DNA of 64,000 bases from an uncultured Leifsonia sp. (lineage in GTDB: Bacteria; Actinomycetota; Actinomycetes; Actinomycetales; Microbacteriaceae). Below, one piece after another: positions 32,889 through 42,871 of the stretch. The notes beneath the pieces were generated by a model, which saw nothing but the letters and a program-made list of their open reading frames with translations, was not told where the DNA came from and did no database searches. A program made the position numbers and the translations under genes. The stretch is taken from positions 62,001 to 126,000 of the forward strand of contig NZ_CAMFLC010000006.1 in NCBI RefSeq assembly GCF_945957465.1, in the 5' to 3' direction. The number at the start of each line of letters is the position of its first letter. Positions within the stretch are counted from its first letter, which is position 1.

Positions 32889-33395
32889 CTACCCCTCGGT
32901 GACCGACTTGGTGGAGGTGGTGGTCCCCGGCATGCACTTCTTCACGACCTCGTCCGGCGCATCGCTGGGAATGGTGAGCGCACGGGGGTCCTCCGGATCG
33001 GGCATGTCGAACCCGGCATCGCGGAAGCACTGGGCGAGCTTCAACGCTTGTTCTTCGAGCTCCGCAGGCGACTTCTGGGTTCCCGGGTCCACCGGGGCGT
33101 CGCCGATCTTCCCGATGCACGTGTCGGATGCCGCCTCGTACACTTCCATGTCCTCCACTTTGCTGGCTTGCACGCGACCGTCCGCGTCGGGATCGGGCAT
33201 GTCGATGCCCTCGTCGCGCATGCACGTGGCGTATGCGAGCTGCCACTCCTTCATGTCCGTGTACGTCTTCCCGGACGATGTCGGCGGCGTGCCGTCTCCG
33301 CCCGCGGGCGGAGTGGAACTGCAGCCGGTCATCAGGGCGAGCGCGAGCGGCAGCACGGCGAGGGCTGTCAGGGTGGCGGTCTTCTTGGTGCGCAT
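32889..33395 (-). CDS. lipoprotein of a MacB-type export module, with internal repeat
   Basis: The 168-residue protein has a lipobox 'LMTGC' (Cys at about residue 25). The mature part carries two copies of a motif, 'CMRDEGIDMPDP' (about 58-69) and 'CFRDAGFDMPDP' (about 124-135), plus two further cysteines, which suggests two similar disulfide-bonded units. Proteins of this kind regularly precede an adaptor and a MacB-type exporter in actinobacteria; their role is unknown. It is the first gene of the three-gene operon and has AGGAG before its ATG. Confidence 0.8.
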   Translation of the reverse strand: MRTKKTATLTALAVLPLALALMTGCSSTPPAGGDGTPPTSSGKTYTDMKEWQLAYATCMRDEGIDMPDPDADGRVQASKVEDMEVYEAASDTCIGKIGDAPVDPGTQKSPAELEEQALKLAQCFRDAGFDMPDPEDPRALTIPSDAPDEVVKKCMPGTTTSTKSVTEG

Positions 33396-33540
33396 CAGAT
33401 CTCCTCATGTGGGTGGTCTTCTCGTGAATCGGACGTCACCAGTCCACTCGTTCGCACGTTGTCAGGCTGTTCAGAAAATGCTTTATGTTTCCTTGATGTC
33501 TGACGTGCTGTACTGCATCCACGACCGAAAGAGAGGCACC
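33396..33540. promoter_or_regulatory. divergent control region of the export module and its two-component system
   Basis: The 145 bases separate the lipoprotein gene from the response regulator gene and must hold both promoters. The AT-richer part at 33470-33500 may be the core. TTGTCA at 33459-33464 with a weak TTTATG 17 bases on is the best, still poor, rightward promoter candidate. No clear regulator repeats can be named. Confidence 0.4.
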
Positions 33541-34206
33541 ATGCGCGCATTGATCGTGGAGGACGAGCCGTTCCTGGCCGAGGCCATCCAGACCGGTCTG
33601 CGCCGGGAGACCATCGCCGCCGACGTCGTCAACGACGGCGACAGCGCGCTGGAGCACCTCGCGGTCAACGATTACGACGTCGTCGTGCTCGACCGCGACA
33701 TTCCCGGGACCCACGGTGACGACGTCTGCGCACACATCGTCGCCGCGTACCCCTCGTGCCGTGTCATCATGCTCACCGCGGCGCGCACACTCGGCGACAA
33801 GGTCGCGGGCTTCGAGCTCGGCGCAGACGACTACCTGGCCAAGCCCTTCGACTTCCCCGAACTGGTCATGCGGCTGCGCGCACTCGAGCGGCGCACCCAG
33901 GCCGCCCGGCCGCCGGTGATCGAGGCCGGCGGCGTCCGCCTCGATCCGTTCCGGCGCGAGGTGTACCGCGGCGGCCGGTTCATCCGGCTGAGCCGCAAGG
34001 AGTTCGCCGTGCTCGACGTCCTGATGAACGCCGCCGGGGGAGTGGTGAGCGCCGAGACCCTGCTCGAGAAAGCGTGGGACGCGAACGCGGACCCGTTCAC
34101 CAACACCATCCGGGTGACCGTCTCGAATCTCCGCAAGCGCCTCGGCGAACCCGCTGTCATCCACACCGTGCCCGGGGCCGGCTACCGCTTCGAGGGCCCG
34201 GCGTGA
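33541..34206 (+). CDS. OmpR/PhoB-type response regulator
   Basis: The 221-residue protein has a receiver domain (residues 1-115; acidic 'VEDE' at 6-9, phosphorylated Asp51 in 'VVVLDRDIPG', conserved Lys in 'YLAKPFD') and a winged-helix DNA-binding domain ('FIRLSRKEFAVLDVLM' to 'VHTVPGAGYRFEG' type ending). The ATG at 33541 has AGAGAGG upstream. Its stop overlaps the kinase start (GTGA). The divergent lipoprotein-adaptor-MacB genes are its probable targets. Confidence 0.95.
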   Translation: MRALIVEDEPFLAEAIQTGLRRETIAADVVNDGDSALEHLAVNDYDVVVLDRDIPGTHGDDVCAHIVAAYPSCRVIMLTAARTLGDKVAGFELGADDYLAKPFDFPELVMRLRALERRTQAARPPVIEAGGVRLDPFRREVYRGGRFIRLSRKEFAVLDVLMNAAGGVVSAETLLEKAWDANADPFTNTIRVTVSNLRKRLGEPAVIHTVPGAGYRFEGPA

Positions 34207-35492
34207 GCGCACAACCCGACGCGAGCCCCCTGCTCTCCTGGCGGCCCCGGTTCACCATCCGGTCGCGCCTGACCCTGACCTACGCCGGGCTGGTGACGGG
34301 ATGCGGCGCAGTGCTCATCGCCGTCGTCTGGGTGTTCATGCGCTTCGTGCCGTCCTACGCGATCGTCGCGTCCACGACCGCAGACGGCAGTCCGGCGACG
34401 TTCGGCACCAGGACCCCGATGCCCGTGGCCACAGCGGAGCAGCCGGCGACCGTCGACACGGAACGCGTCGAAGCCCTTCGGGCCACCGCCCCGTTCTCGG
34501 TGACGAGTGAGGCCGATTTCCTGCAGCTGCTGCTGCTCATCTCCGTCGTCGCCCTCGCGCTCCTTGCCGTGCTCAGCGGGATCATCGGCTGGATCGTGGC
34601 AGGGCGCGTGCTCCGCCCCCTGAAATCGATCAACGACGCCGCCACCCTCGCCGCGGCCGGATTGCTCGACCATCGCATCGGTCTGCGGGGCCCGAAAGAC
34701 GAGATCCGCAGTCTCTCCGACACCTTCGACGGCATGCTCGATTCGCTCGCCCGCTCCTTCGAGGCGCATCGTCGTTTCGCCGCCAACGCCTCCCACGAAC
34801 TGCGGACTCCGCTCGCGACCGTGCAGACCATGATCGACGTCGCGCTCGCCGACCCGGAGGCGGACTCCGCGGCCCTGCGCGCGCTGGCCGGCCGCATCCG
34901 CACCGTCAACAGCACGAACCTGCAGACCGTGGAGGCGCTGCTCGACCTCGCCGACATCAGCGAGGGCAGGCTGACGTGCGAGCCCGTCGACCTGGCACTC
35001 GTCGTGGCGGGGGCGGCCCGCGCCGTCGCCCCGGAGGCCCGCCGCCGCAACGTGCAGGTTCTGGTCTCGCCGTCGAGCGCGGTGCCCGGGCACTCCGTCG
35101 TGCTCGGCGACACCGTCCTCTTGCGGCAATGCATCGGCAACCTGATGCGGAACGCGGTCGAGCACAACCACCACGGCGGAAGGGTTGAGGTCCGCGTATC
35201 CGGGCAGGGCGACACCATCGCGGTCGTGGTCCGCAACACCGGGGAGCGCGTCCCCGACGAGATCGTCGAGACTCTGCTCGAGCCGTTCGTGCGGGGCGCC
35301 GGGCGCACCTCCGGCGGCGACGCCACCCGCGGGCGCGGTCTGGGCCTCGCGATCGCGGCGAGCGTCGCCGACGCGCACGGCGGCGTCGTGCGGCTGCGCG
35401 CCAACCCCGCCGGCGGCCTGCTCGCCGAGCTGCGCCTACCACCGGCTCGTCCCCGCGGGAATCACCCCAGGAACGCACGCTCCGCCGCGTAG
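34203..35492 (+). CDS. sensor histidine kinase
   Basis: The 429-residue membrane kinase has two membrane segments (about residues 25-48 and 117-140) enclosing an external sensor of about 65 residues. A HAMP domain follows ('GRVLRPLKSINDAA'), then the phosphorylation site His198 in 'NASHELRTPLATVQT', and N, G1 and G2 boxes ('NLMRNAVEHN', 'RGRGLGLAIAASVADAHGG'). It starts with GTG overlapping the regulator stop, so the pair forms a two-component system. The signal is unknown; related systems respond to envelope stress. Confidence 0.95.
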   Translation: MSAQPDASPLLSWRPRFTIRSRLTLTYAGLVTGCGAVLIAVVWVFMRFVPSYAIVASTTADGSPATFGTRTPMPVATAEQPATVDTERVEALRATAPFSVTSEADFLQLLLLISVVALALLAVLSGIIGWIVAGRVLRPLKSINDAATLAAAGLLDHRIGLRGPKDEIRSLSDTFDGMLDSLARSFEAHRRFAANASHELRTPLATVQTMIDVALADPEADSAALRALAGRIRTVNSTNLQTVEALLDLADISEGRLTCEPVDLALVVAGAARAVAPEARRRNVQVLVSPSSAVPGHSVVLGDTVLLRQCIGNLMRNAVEHNHHGGRVEVRVSGQGDTIAVVVRNTGERVPDEIVETLLEPFVRGAGRTSGGDATRGRGLGLAIAASVADAHGGVVRLRANPAGGLLAELRLPPARPRGNHPRNARSAA

Positions 35493-35549
35493 TCGAACCA
35501 GCGGTCCGCCTCAGCCCGTTTCACGCGGTGCGCTGCGGCGTGTCCGCGC

Positions 35550-38120
35550 TCAGCGCATCAGCGTCTTGGCGAGCGCGACGTACTCCTTCGCGTTCGCGTC
35601 CGGGAGGTACGCGCGGCCGATCGCGTTGCCGATCGCGGGCAGCGCGACCGCGTCGGGGTACGCCATCCACAGTGTCTCGTAGGTCGGGTTGAACTTGCTC
35701 TTGAAGGTGAAGAGCGACGCGAAGCCGTAGGCCGGCTCCAAGGTCTTCGCGAGGAAGGCCAGCAGACGGTCCATCACGGCCGGTTCGGCCCCACCCTCGG
35801 CCTCGGTCTGGTCGTCGAGGGCGCCGGCGGGCTTGGTGGCGAGCGGCGCGCCCGACAAGCTGAGCACCTCCACGCCCTCTCCGCGCATCCGCTGGGCCGC
35901 CGAGGCGATCACGAACTCCATGATCCCGGGGATGCTGCGGTCGGCGCGGCGCATGAAGTCGATCGTGTAGCCCACCACACGGTCGTCGCGCCAACTGGGC
36001 AGCCAGCTGGTCACGGCCTGCAGGTCGCCCTGCGGATCGTATGCGAGGTACAGCCGCACCTCCGGGTCCTTCAGCTCGGCCATCCCGCCGAGCGTGAAGC
36101 CCATCTCCGGCAGCTCCTTCTCGGAGACCCACTGCTCGCTGAGCGCGACGATCTGGCTCTGCTGCAATGGGGCCAGTTCGTCCCAGGTCGTCCACAGTGT
36201 CGAGATGCGCTCCTTCACGCCCCGGTTGTGCGCCTGCCGCACCTTCTGCCAGGGCTTGCCCTGCATGTCGAAGCTCTGCGGGTGCATGAGGGTCTCCTCG
36301 CCGACCGAGACGGTCTGCCAGCCGAGCGACTCGAACACCGGCAGGAACGAGCCGTGGATGCTGTAGAACGCGGGAGTCCAGCTGTTGGCGTCGCAGAAGC
36401 CGATGAAGTCGATGACGGTCTGCTCCGCGCGCTCGGGGCGGCAGACCGGATCGGACAGGGTGATGGCGACACCGTTGATGACGCGGTACGCCACGGCCGC
36501 CTCGCCGTCTTCGGAGAACCAGTAGACATTTCCGGGCCAGGTTCCCATGAATCCCAGTGTCCCGCCGCCGCCGGCGTGGAGCAGCTCGCGGAAATGCACC
36601 TCGTCGCCGAGCGTGCGCCCGGTCGACGTCGCCCGGTAGAGCCGCATCGTGCCGATGACGAAGATCGTCCAGAACACCGGTCCGACCCACTGATAGAGGA
36701 ACAGGACCACCGGCGCCGTCGGCACGATCACCGGCCCCAGCACCGACTCGAAACCCGATGGCACGAAGAGCCTCAGCGTCGAGAGGAACACGTCGCCGAT
36801 GCTCGCCTCCGGTACGAACGAGCCGAGAGCCGCGAGGCCCGCGATCAGGTAGGCGACTGCGAGCAGGGCGAACGAGACGACGACCAGGATCGTGAAGCGC
36901 ACGACGGCATCCCGTGGCGCCCGGATCTGGAACTGCCGCCGGGTCGCCAGCAGCAGCACGATCGACGCGAACGGCACCAGGAAGGCGGCCAGCAGCCAGA
37001 GCAGCACCTCGATCGCGGGTGCGAGCGCGTCGAGGCTGTCCACCCGCACGTTGACGTCGCCCCCGGGGAGCGCGGTGAACGGCAGCACGATCATCGCGAC
37101 GTTCACCACGATCCCGAGCAGCCACCCGAAGTGGCGGCCGCGGCGCAGGCCGATCGCCGTCACGATCAGCAGGACCAGCGGCAGCAGGGTGAGCAGCAGG
37201 GGTCCGACGCCCTGGATGGCGACCGAGGCGAGCTCGTCGCGGCAGTTGGAGGTGTCGGCGACCCGGCAGGCGGCGAGCACGGAGGCGGCATCCACCTCCT
37301 GGTGCAGGAACAGCGCGGCCACGAACGAGAGCGGACCCAGACCGCCCGGCGGCAGCAGCGCCGCGAGGGGCCCGACGGCGGTGATGGCGACGATCGCCGC
37401 AACGAGGTTGCGCGTCTCGGCGTGGGAGCTGCGGCGCATCCTCTGGAGGCGGCCCCGTCGCAGGATCACGCCCAGCGCGAGACCGAGCAGTGCGGCGAAC
37501 AGGCGGTAGACGTTGTTCTGGTCGCCGTTGTAGAGCACGAACATCACCACGACCGCGAACGTCAGCAGCCGGATGCGCCTCCGCCACAGCGTGCTCGCGA
37601 AGGCGCTGGCCGCGACGAGCGCTCCGACGATTCCGATGGTCGGGTCGAGCGTGAAGTCGAACTCGGTCGCCCGGGCCAGGATCTCTCCGATGCCGGCCGC
37701 GGCCCATTGCCCGAGCACCCCGAGCGTGACGCCCACGACACCCGTGACGAGAAAGGCGAGCACCAGCCGGGCGGTGCCGAGCAGCCGCTCCGCCGCGGCC
37801 ACGAGTGTCAGAGCGAGCACGAACGACACCACGACCTGGATGGGATCCTCGGGCACGAACAACGCCGTCAGCGGTGTCCACCAGAAGCCCGCGTGGATGG
37901 TCGTCGACACACCGGCGGCCCAGACGAGCGCCCCGCCGCCCGCGGTGGCCGCGCTCCACAGCGTCCCGGTGGCGATGGAGGTCGCCAGCACGATGAGCGC
38001 GAGCGCGACACTCGCCGGTGCGACCTGAACGTACGCGCGCAGCATCGCCCAGGCCGGGGGTCTCTCCGGCGAGGGAGTGGCCGGCGGGGCCGGCGCGGTG
38101 TTGGGGGGAGCCGTGCTCAT
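35550..38120 (-). CDS. MprF-like membrane protein with C-terminal DUF2156 aminoacyl-lipid transferase domain
   Basis: The 856-residue protein has an N-terminal membrane half with a dozen or more helices, including a rhomboid-like first part (about residues 30-220, 'TTIHAGFWWTPLTALF'). A cytosolic GNAT-like domain follows from about residue 540, with 'GTWPGNVYWFSEDGEAAVAYRVINGVAITLSDPV', 'GFTLGGMAELKDPEVRLYLAY' and 'FTFKSKFNPTYETLWM', as in MprF/LysX-type lysyl-phosphatidylglycerol synthases. Such proteins add amino acids to lipids and raise resistance to cationic peptides. The ATG at 38120 has GGAGAC upstream, and TAAGGT at 38144-38149 could be its -10 box. The far longer open frame upstream is an overlap with glyS. 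Confidence 0.85.
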   Translation of the reverse strand: MSTAPPNTAPAPPATPSPERPPAWAMLRAYVQVAPASVALALIVLATSIATGTLWSAATAGGGALVWAAGVSTTIHAGFWWTPLTALFVPEDPIQVVVSFVLALTLVAAAERLLGTARLVLAFLVTGVVGVTLGVLGQWAAAGIGEILARATEFDFTLDPTIGIVGALVAASAFASTLWRRRIRLLTFAVVVMFVLYNGDQNNVYRLFAALLGLALGVILRRGRLQRMRRSSHAETRNLVAAIVAITAVGPLAALLPPGGLGPLSFVAALFLHQEVDAASVLAACRVADTSNCRDELASVAIQGVGPLLLTLLPLVLLIVTAIGLRRGRHFGWLLGIVVNVAMIVLPFTALPGGDVNVRVDSLDALAPAIEVLLWLLAAFLVPFASIVLLLATRRQFQIRAPRDAVVRFTILVVVSFALLAVAYLIAGLAALGSFVPEASIGDVFLSTLRLFVPSGFESVLGPVIVPTAPVVLFLYQWVGPVFWTIFVIGTMRLYRATSTGRTLGDEVHFRELLHAGGGGTLGFMGTWPGNVYWFSEDGEAAVAYRVINGVAITLSDPVCRPERAEQTVIDFIGFCDANSWTPAFYSIHGSFLPVFESLGWQTVSVGEETLMHPQSFDMQGKPWQKVRQAHNRGVKERISTLWTTWDELAPLQQSQIVALSEQWVSEKELPEMGFTLGGMAELKDPEVRLYLAYDPQGDLQAVTSWLPSWRDDRVVGYTIDFMRRADRSIPGIMEFVIASAAQRMRGEGVEVLSLSGAPLATKPAGALDDQTEAEGGAEPAVMDRLLAFLAKTLEPAYGFASLFTFKSKFNPTYETLWMAYPDAVALPAIGNAIGRAYLPDANAKEYVALAKTLMR

Positions 38121-38173
38121 CGTGTCTCCGTCGCGGTGGCCCCACCTTAGCGGTCGGTGGCCCTGCGCGGAGG

Positions 38174-39562
38174 TCAGATCTCGCGCAGACGCTCCGCGAG
38201 GTAGCGGTCGAGGCCTTCCAGGGGGATGCGCTCCTGCTTCATCGTGTCGCGGTCGCGCACGGTCACCGCGTCGTCCTCGAGGGAGTCGAAGTCCACGGTC
38301 ACCGCGAGCGGCGTGCCGATCTCGTCCTGCCGGCGGTAGCGGCGGCCGATAGCGCCGGAGTCGTCGAAGTCGACGTTGCGGCGCTTGCGCAGCGTGTCGG
38401 CCAGGCCGCGTGCGAGGGGCGAGAGCGCCTCGTTGCGAGAGAGGGGGAGCACGGCGACCTTCACCGGCGCCAGACGCGGGTCGAGGTGCAGCACGGTGCG
38501 CTTGTCGGTGCCGCCCTTGGCGTTCGGCACCTCCTCCTCGTCGTAGGCGTCGACGAGGAACGCCATCAGCGCGCGGGTGAGACCGAACGACGGCTCGATC
38601 ACAAACGGCACATAGCGTTCGTTCTTGTTCTGGTCGAAGAAGCTGAGGTCTTTGCCCGAGTGCTCGATGTGGGTCTTGAGGTCGAAGTCGGTGCGGTTGG
38701 CGACACCCATCAGCTCGCCCCACTCGCTTCCCACGAAGTCGAACTTGTACTCGATGTCGATGGTGCGCTTGGAGTAGTGCGCGAGCTTGTCCTTCTCGTG
38801 CTCGAGACGGCGGATGTTCTGCGGGTCGATGCCGAGGTCGACGAACCAGTCCCAGCAGAGGTCGATCCAGGTCTGGAACCACTCCTCGTCCGTTCCGGGC
38901 TCGACGAAGAACTCGATCTCCATCTGCTCGAACTCGCGGGTGCGGAAGATGAAGTTGCCCGGCGTGATCTCGTTGCGGAACGCCTTGCCGATCTGGCCGA
39001 TGCCGAACGGCGGCTTCTTGCGTGCGGTCTGCAGCACGGCGGCGAAGTCGGTGAAGATGCCCTGCGCGGTCTCGGGACGCATGTAGTGGAGGCCCGACTC
39101 GTCGTCCACGACACCCAGGTAGGTCTTCATCAGACCGGAGAACTGGCGGATGGGCGTCCACTGGCCCACCTTGTCCGGGTGGTCCGGGTCGGCGATGTCG
39201 GCGAGACCGTTCGCCGGCGGGTGGCCGTGCTCGGCCTCGTACGCCTCGAACAGGTGGTCGGCGCGGTAACGCTTGTGGGTGATCAGCGACTCGGTCAGCG
39301 GGTCGCTGAAGACCTGCACGTGACCGGAGGCCTCCCACACCGCGGTGGGGAGGATGATCGCCGAATCGAGGCCGACCATGTCGCCGCGGCCGCGCACGAA
39401 GGCGTTCCACCACTCGCGCTTGATGTTCTCCTTGAGCTCGACGCCGAGGGGGCCGTAGTCCCACGCCGAGCGGGTACCGCCGTAGATCTCGCCGGAGGGG
39501 AACACGAATCCGCGGTGCTGCGCCAGCGTGATGACGGAATCCAGTCTCGACGGTGCGGCCAT
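38174..39562 (-). CDS. glyS: glycyl-tRNA synthetase (single-chain type)
   Basis: This 462-residue class II synthetase charges tRNA-Gly. It starts '[29 protein letters not shown]' and contains '[18 protein letters not shown]', '[25 protein letters not shown]' (motif 2) and '[15 protein letters not shown]' (motif 3), all characteristic of the homodimeric form used by actinobacteria. The ATG has GGGAG upstream, and TAGGAT at 39605-39610 is a plausible -10 box, giving a short leader. No T-box or riboswitch fits in the 65 bases before it. Confidence 0.97.
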   Translation of the reverse strand: MAAPSRLDSVITLAQHRGFVFPSGEIYGGTRSAWDYGPLGVELKENIKREWWNAFVRGRGDMVGLDSAIILPTAVWEASGHVQVFSDPLTESLITHKRYRADHLFEAYEAEHGHPPANGLADIADPDHPDKVGQWTPIRQFSGLMKTYLGVVDDESGLHYMRPETAQGIFTDFAAVLQTARKKPPFGIGQIGKAFRNEITPGNFIFRTREFEQMEIEFFVEPGTDEEWFQTWIDLCWDWFVDLGIDPQNIRRLEHEKDKLAHYSKRTIDIEYKFDFVGSEWGELMGVANRTDFDLKTHIEHSGKDLSFFDQNKNERYVPFVIEPSFGLTRALMAFLVDAYDEEEVPNAKGGTDKRTVLHLDPRLAPVKVAVLPLSRNEALSPLARGLADTLRKRRNVDFDDSGAIGRRYRRQDEIGTPLAVTVDFDSLEDDAVTVRDRDTMKQERIPLEGLDRYLAERLREI

Positions 39563-39627
39563 GGGTGCTCCCTGTTCGGTGCCGGGTGGTGTGGGGACCC
39601 GTCCATCCTACTGAGGATGCGCGGAGG

Positions 39628-40251
39628 TCATCGGCCCGCGCGGAACTCCTGCTCGAGGATCGCGAACACCGCGGTGTCCGTCCATTCGCCCTTGGCGATC
39701 TCGGTCTGGCGCAGAAGCGCCTCCTGCCGCATCCCGAGGATCTCGCACAGGCGGGCGGAGGCCTCGTTGCGGGCGTCGAGCTGTGCGAAGACGCGGTGCC
39801 CGCCGAGCGTGTCGAAGCACAGTTCGAGCAGGCGCGTGGTGGCCTCGGTGGCGTAACCACGACCGTGGACCGCCGGGTGGAAGACCCAGCCCATCTCGAA
39901 CTTCGCCCACTCGGCCTTCTTGAGGAACAGGCTCACGTGGCCGATGACCCGTCCGTGGCCGCCATCGGGCTCCGGCAGCTCGACGGCGTACACGATCCCG
40001 TCGCCGTCGGCGGCGAGCCGGTTCATGGCGATGCGCTTGCGCAGGTGCTCCGCCGACTCGTCGTGGTCGTGCACCTCCCAGTAGAGGTAGCGGGCCACGT
40101 CTTTCACACGCTTGAACTCGTGCTCGTTCTCGAGGTCTCCGCTGTTGAGCGGGCGCAGCAGCAGGCGGTCCGTGCGGAGTTCCTCCGCGGCGTACGGGAG
40201 CCCGGCGGCGGCGTGCGGCTCTTCGGTGGTGATCGTGGCCTCGTCGCTCAC
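39628..40251 (-). CDS. GNAT-family N-acetyltransferase (RimJ/RimL type)
   Basis: The 207-residue protein begins its domain with 'LRTDRLLLRPLNSGDLENEHEF' and contains the acetyl-CoA loop as 'FEMGWVFHPAVHGRGYATEATTRLLELCF' and 'HRVFAQLDARNEASARLCEILGMRQEALLR', the RimJ/RimL pattern. It probably acetylates an N terminus or a small molecule. It starts with GTG, has GGAGG upstream and follows hemA by 32 bases, so it may share the hemA message, but no link to haem synthesis is evident. Confidence 0.88.
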   Translation of the reverse strand: MSDEATITTEEPHAAAGLPYAAEELRTDRLLLRPLNSGDLENEHEFKRVKDVARYLYWEVHDHDESAEHLRKRIAMNRLAADGDGIVYAVELPEPDGGHGRVIGHVSLFLKKAEWAKFEMGWVFHPAVHGRGYATEATTRLLELCFDTLGGHRVFAQLDARNEASARLCEILGMRQEALLRQTEIAKGEWTDTAVFAILEQEFRAGR

Positions 40252-40283
40252 GTGTCCTCCTCGGTCGGTTGTCGGGTGATCCG

Positions 40284-41588
40284 TCAGGATGCCGCGGTCT
40301 CGTCGTCGACGGCGTGCAGCGTCCGCGTCGCCGGCACGTCGTCGACCTCCAGGCCGAACAGGGCGGAGGTCGCGTCGACGAAGGCTTGCGCATCGCCCTG
40401 GCGGGCGAGCTCCCTCGCGCGCACCGACGGCGTGTGCAGCAGGACCCCGGCGAGGTGACGCAGGGCCGCCTCGGTCTGCTCCGACGAGTCGCCGCGCGAG
40501 CGCGCACGGGCGATCTCGGCGTCGAGGACGCCGAAGACGTGGGAGCGGAGCGCGATGAGAGCCGGCGTCACGGCCTGCTCGGTGGTGCGAGCGGCGAACT
40601 CGGCCGCGGCCGCGTCGACGAGCTCGCGGGCGTCGGCGGCGGCGTTCAGCTCCTCCACCGGGGCATGGATGCTGATGGTCTCGAGGTCGAGCAGCTCGAC
40701 TCCGGACAGCCCGGCGACCGCAGGGTCGACGTTGCGCGGCAGGCCGAGGTCGATGACGAGGCGGCGCTCCGCGGCTCCCGGGAGGCGGAGCGCCTCGGCC
40801 AGCAGGGCGTGCGTGACGACGTGGTCGGTGACGGCGGAGCAGGCGACCACGAGGTCGGCGCCCGCCAGCTCCTCGAGGAGGCCTCCCGGCGCCACGGCCG
40901 TCACGTCGTGCGAGAGCGCGAACTTCGCCGCCCGTCCGGTGGGCGAGTAGACGCGCACATCGCTCACGCCGTGGTCGCGCAGCGCCGCCAGGCTGGCACC
41001 GGCGTACTTGCCCGTGCCCACCAGCAGCACGCGCACGCGACTCCAGTCGGCGACCCGGCTCTCGGCGAGCTCGAGTGCGAGCCGCACCATCGAGCGCCCG
41101 GCGGTCATGATGCCGGTGCGGTTCTTGACGCCGCGCGAGGTGCGGGACGCGACCTGGAAGAGGCGTTCGAGGTCGCCGGTCACCGTTCCCGCCGCACGCG
41201 CCGTCTGGAGCGCCCGGCGCACCTGTCCGGCGATCTCGCCCTCGCCGACCACGACGGACTCGAGGCCGCTGGAAACGGAGAAGAGGTGCTCGGCGACGTC
41301 GTCGTCGCGGTAGACGGAGCTGGAGGCCCGGAGCTCGTCGGCGTCGATGCCGGTGGCGGCACTGACCGTGTCGATGACGGCCTCCGCCGGGACGGCGCGC
41401 GCGGCTGGGAGGGGCTCGTCGATGTCGAGGTAGGCCTCGAAGCGGTTGCAGGTGGCGAGAACGACCGATCCGCTCACGAATTCGCTGTGCTCTGCGAGTG
41501 CCGCTGTGACGGCCGGCGCATGGCGCTCGAGCCGTTCGAGGAGGTCGAACCCCGCGGTGCGGTGGCTCGACGAGAAGCAGAGAAGCAC
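40284..41588 (-). CDS. hemA: glutamyl-tRNA reductase
   Basis: HemA reduces glutamyl-tRNA to glutamate-1-semialdehyde, the first committed step of tetrapyrrole synthesis. The 434-residue protein starts at a GTG ('[20 protein letters not shown]'). The nucleophilic cysteine is Cys47 in '[11 protein letters not shown]'. The '[13 protein letters not shown]' motif, an NADPH-binding '[17 protein letters not shown]' and the C-terminal dimerisation helices follow. The longer frame to 41651 is rejected since TAGGCT lies seven bases before the GTG and the extra residues are unrelated to the family. It is divergent from hemE. Confidence 0.95.
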   Translation of the reverse strand: MLLCFSSSHRTAGFDLLERLERHAPAVTAALAEHSEFVSGSVVLATCNRFEAYLDIDEPLPAARAVPAEAVIDTVSAATGIDADELRASSSVYRDDDVAEHLFSVSSGLESVVVGEGEIAGQVRRALQTARAAGTVTGDLERLFQVASRTSRGVKNRTGIMTAGRSMVRLALELAESRVADWSRVRVLLVGTGKYAGASLAALRDHGVSDVRVYSPTGRAAKFALSHDVTAVAPGGLLEELAGADLVVACSAVTDHVVTHALLAEALRLPGAAERRLVIDLGLPRNVDPAVAGLSGVELLDLETISIHAPVEELNAAADARELVDAAAAEFAARTTEQAVTPALIALRSHVFGVLDAEIARARSRGDSSEQTEAALRHLAGVLLHTPSVRARELARQGDAQAFVDATSALFGLEVDDVPATRTLHAVDDETAAS

Positions 41589-41701
41589 GGGGGAAAGCCT
41601 ACGCTCGCCGCCCGCGTTCCTCGAATCGGGATACCGCGTCCGGCGGACCATCGCCGAGATTCCCGGAGGATTGGCAGATTCGTCCCTGGGAGAATGGGCG
41701 G
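41589..41701. promoter_or_regulatory. divergent promoter region of hemA and hemE
   Basis: On the minus strand TAGGCT (41596-41601) lies seven bases before the hemA GTG. On the plus strand GAGAAT (41690-41695) lies six bases before the hemE GTG. Neither start has a Shine-Dalgarno sequence. Both halves of the haem pathway thus seem to be transcribed from adjacent leaderless promoters. Confidence 0.5.
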
Positions 41702-42871
41702 GTGACCTCCCTCGACCCGTCCCACCCGCTCTCCGCCGGCCGCACTGCCGACAGCCGCCTCGTGCGCTCCTACCAGGGAGAGCGCCAAGAGGTCGTGCCC
41801 GTCTGGTTCATGCGCCAGGCCGGTCGGTCCCTTCCCGAGTACCGCGAACTGCGCGTCGGCACCCGGATGCTCGACGCCTGCCTCGATCCGGCGATGGCCA
41901 GCGAGATCACCCTGCAGCCGGTGCGCAGGCACGGCGTCGACGCCGGCATCTTCTTCAGCGACATCGTCGTCCCGCTCAAGCTCGCCGGCGTCGCCGTGGA
42001 GATCCAGCCCGGTCGCGGCCCGGTGTTCGAGCAGCCGGTGCGCACGGCGGCCGACGTCTCGCGGTTGGAGGAGACCGACCCGGCCGCCCTCGACGCCGAG
42101 ACCTTCGCGCCGATCGCCGAAGCCGTGCGGCTAACGACGGCCGAGCTGGGATCGACGCCGCTGATCGGCTTCGCCGGAGCGCCGTTCACGCTGGCCGCGT
42201 ACCTGGTCGAGGGCGGCCCGTCGAAGGACCACATCCGCGCGCGGACGCTGATGCACGCCGACCCGCAGACCTGGGCGCGGCTCATGGCCTGGAGCGCCGA
42301 TGTCACGGGCGCCTTCCTCCGCGCGCAGCTCCTGGCGGGTGCGAGCGCCGCGCAGCTCTTCGACTCGTGGGCCGGATCGCTGTCGTTGCGCGACTATGTG
42401 GAGCACGTCGCTCCGGCGTCGGCGCGCGCCCTGTCGCACGTGCGCGACCTCACGTACGAGGTGCCGCGGCCCGCGGGCGAGGCGTCGCCGACGGAATCCG
42501 GGGAGCCGGCGGAGGCCGATGCGAACGAACCGCTGGTGCGCAACGTCCCCATCGTCCACTTCGGCGTCGGGACGGGGGAGCTGTTGAAGGCGATGCACGA
42601 TGTGGGCGCCGACACGGTCGGCGTGGACTACCGCACCCCGCTCGACGAGGCGGCCCGCCGGCTCGGCCACGTCGTGCCGGTGCAGGGCAACGTCGACCCG
42701 GCGATGCTGGACGCACCATGGGAGGTGCTGTCGGCGCACGTCGTCGATGTGCTGGAGCGGGGGCGCGAGGCGCCGGCGCATGTGCTGAACCTCGGCCACG
42801 GCGTCCCGCCCGAGACCGATCCTGCCGTGCTGACCCGCGTCGTGGAGCTCGTCCACGGGTGGCGCGCGTGA
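41702..42871 (+). CDS. hemE: uroporphyrinogen decarboxylase
   Basis: HemE removes four carboxyl groups from uroporphyrinogen III to give coproporphyrinogen III. The 389-residue protein carries the signature '[19 protein letters not shown]' near residue 30, '[17 protein letters not shown]', and the C-terminal '[25 protein letters not shown]'. It starts with GTG. A variable insert rich in Glu and Ala ('[19 protein letters not shown]', about residues 256-275) is not in most homologues. It is the first gene of the rightward haem operon. Confidence 0.96.
   Translation: MTSLDPSHPLSAGRTADSRLVRSYQGERQEVVPVWFMRQAGRSLPEYRELRVGTRMLDACLDPAMASEITLQPVRRHGVDAGIFFSDIVVPLKLAGVAVEIQPGRGPVFEQPVRTAADVSRLEETDPAALDAETFAPIAEAVRLTTAELGSTPLIGFAGAPFTLAAYLVEGGPSKDHIRARTLMHADPQTWARLMAWSADVTGAFLRAQLLAGASAAQLFDSWAGSLSLRDYVEHVAPASARALSHVRDLTYEVPRPAGEASPTESGEPAEADANEPLVRNVPIVHFGVGTGELLKAMHDVGADTVGVDYRTPLDEAARRLGHVVPVQGNVDPAMLDAPWEVLSAHVVDVLERGREAPAHVLNLGHGVPPETDPAVLTRVVELVHGWRA

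Noticed and set aside
35550-39860. A 1436-codon frame that would fuse the MprF-like protein to an upstream extension
   Set aside because: The extension overlaps glyS in another frame and is unlike any known domain; the ATG at 38120 has a good ribosome-binding site.
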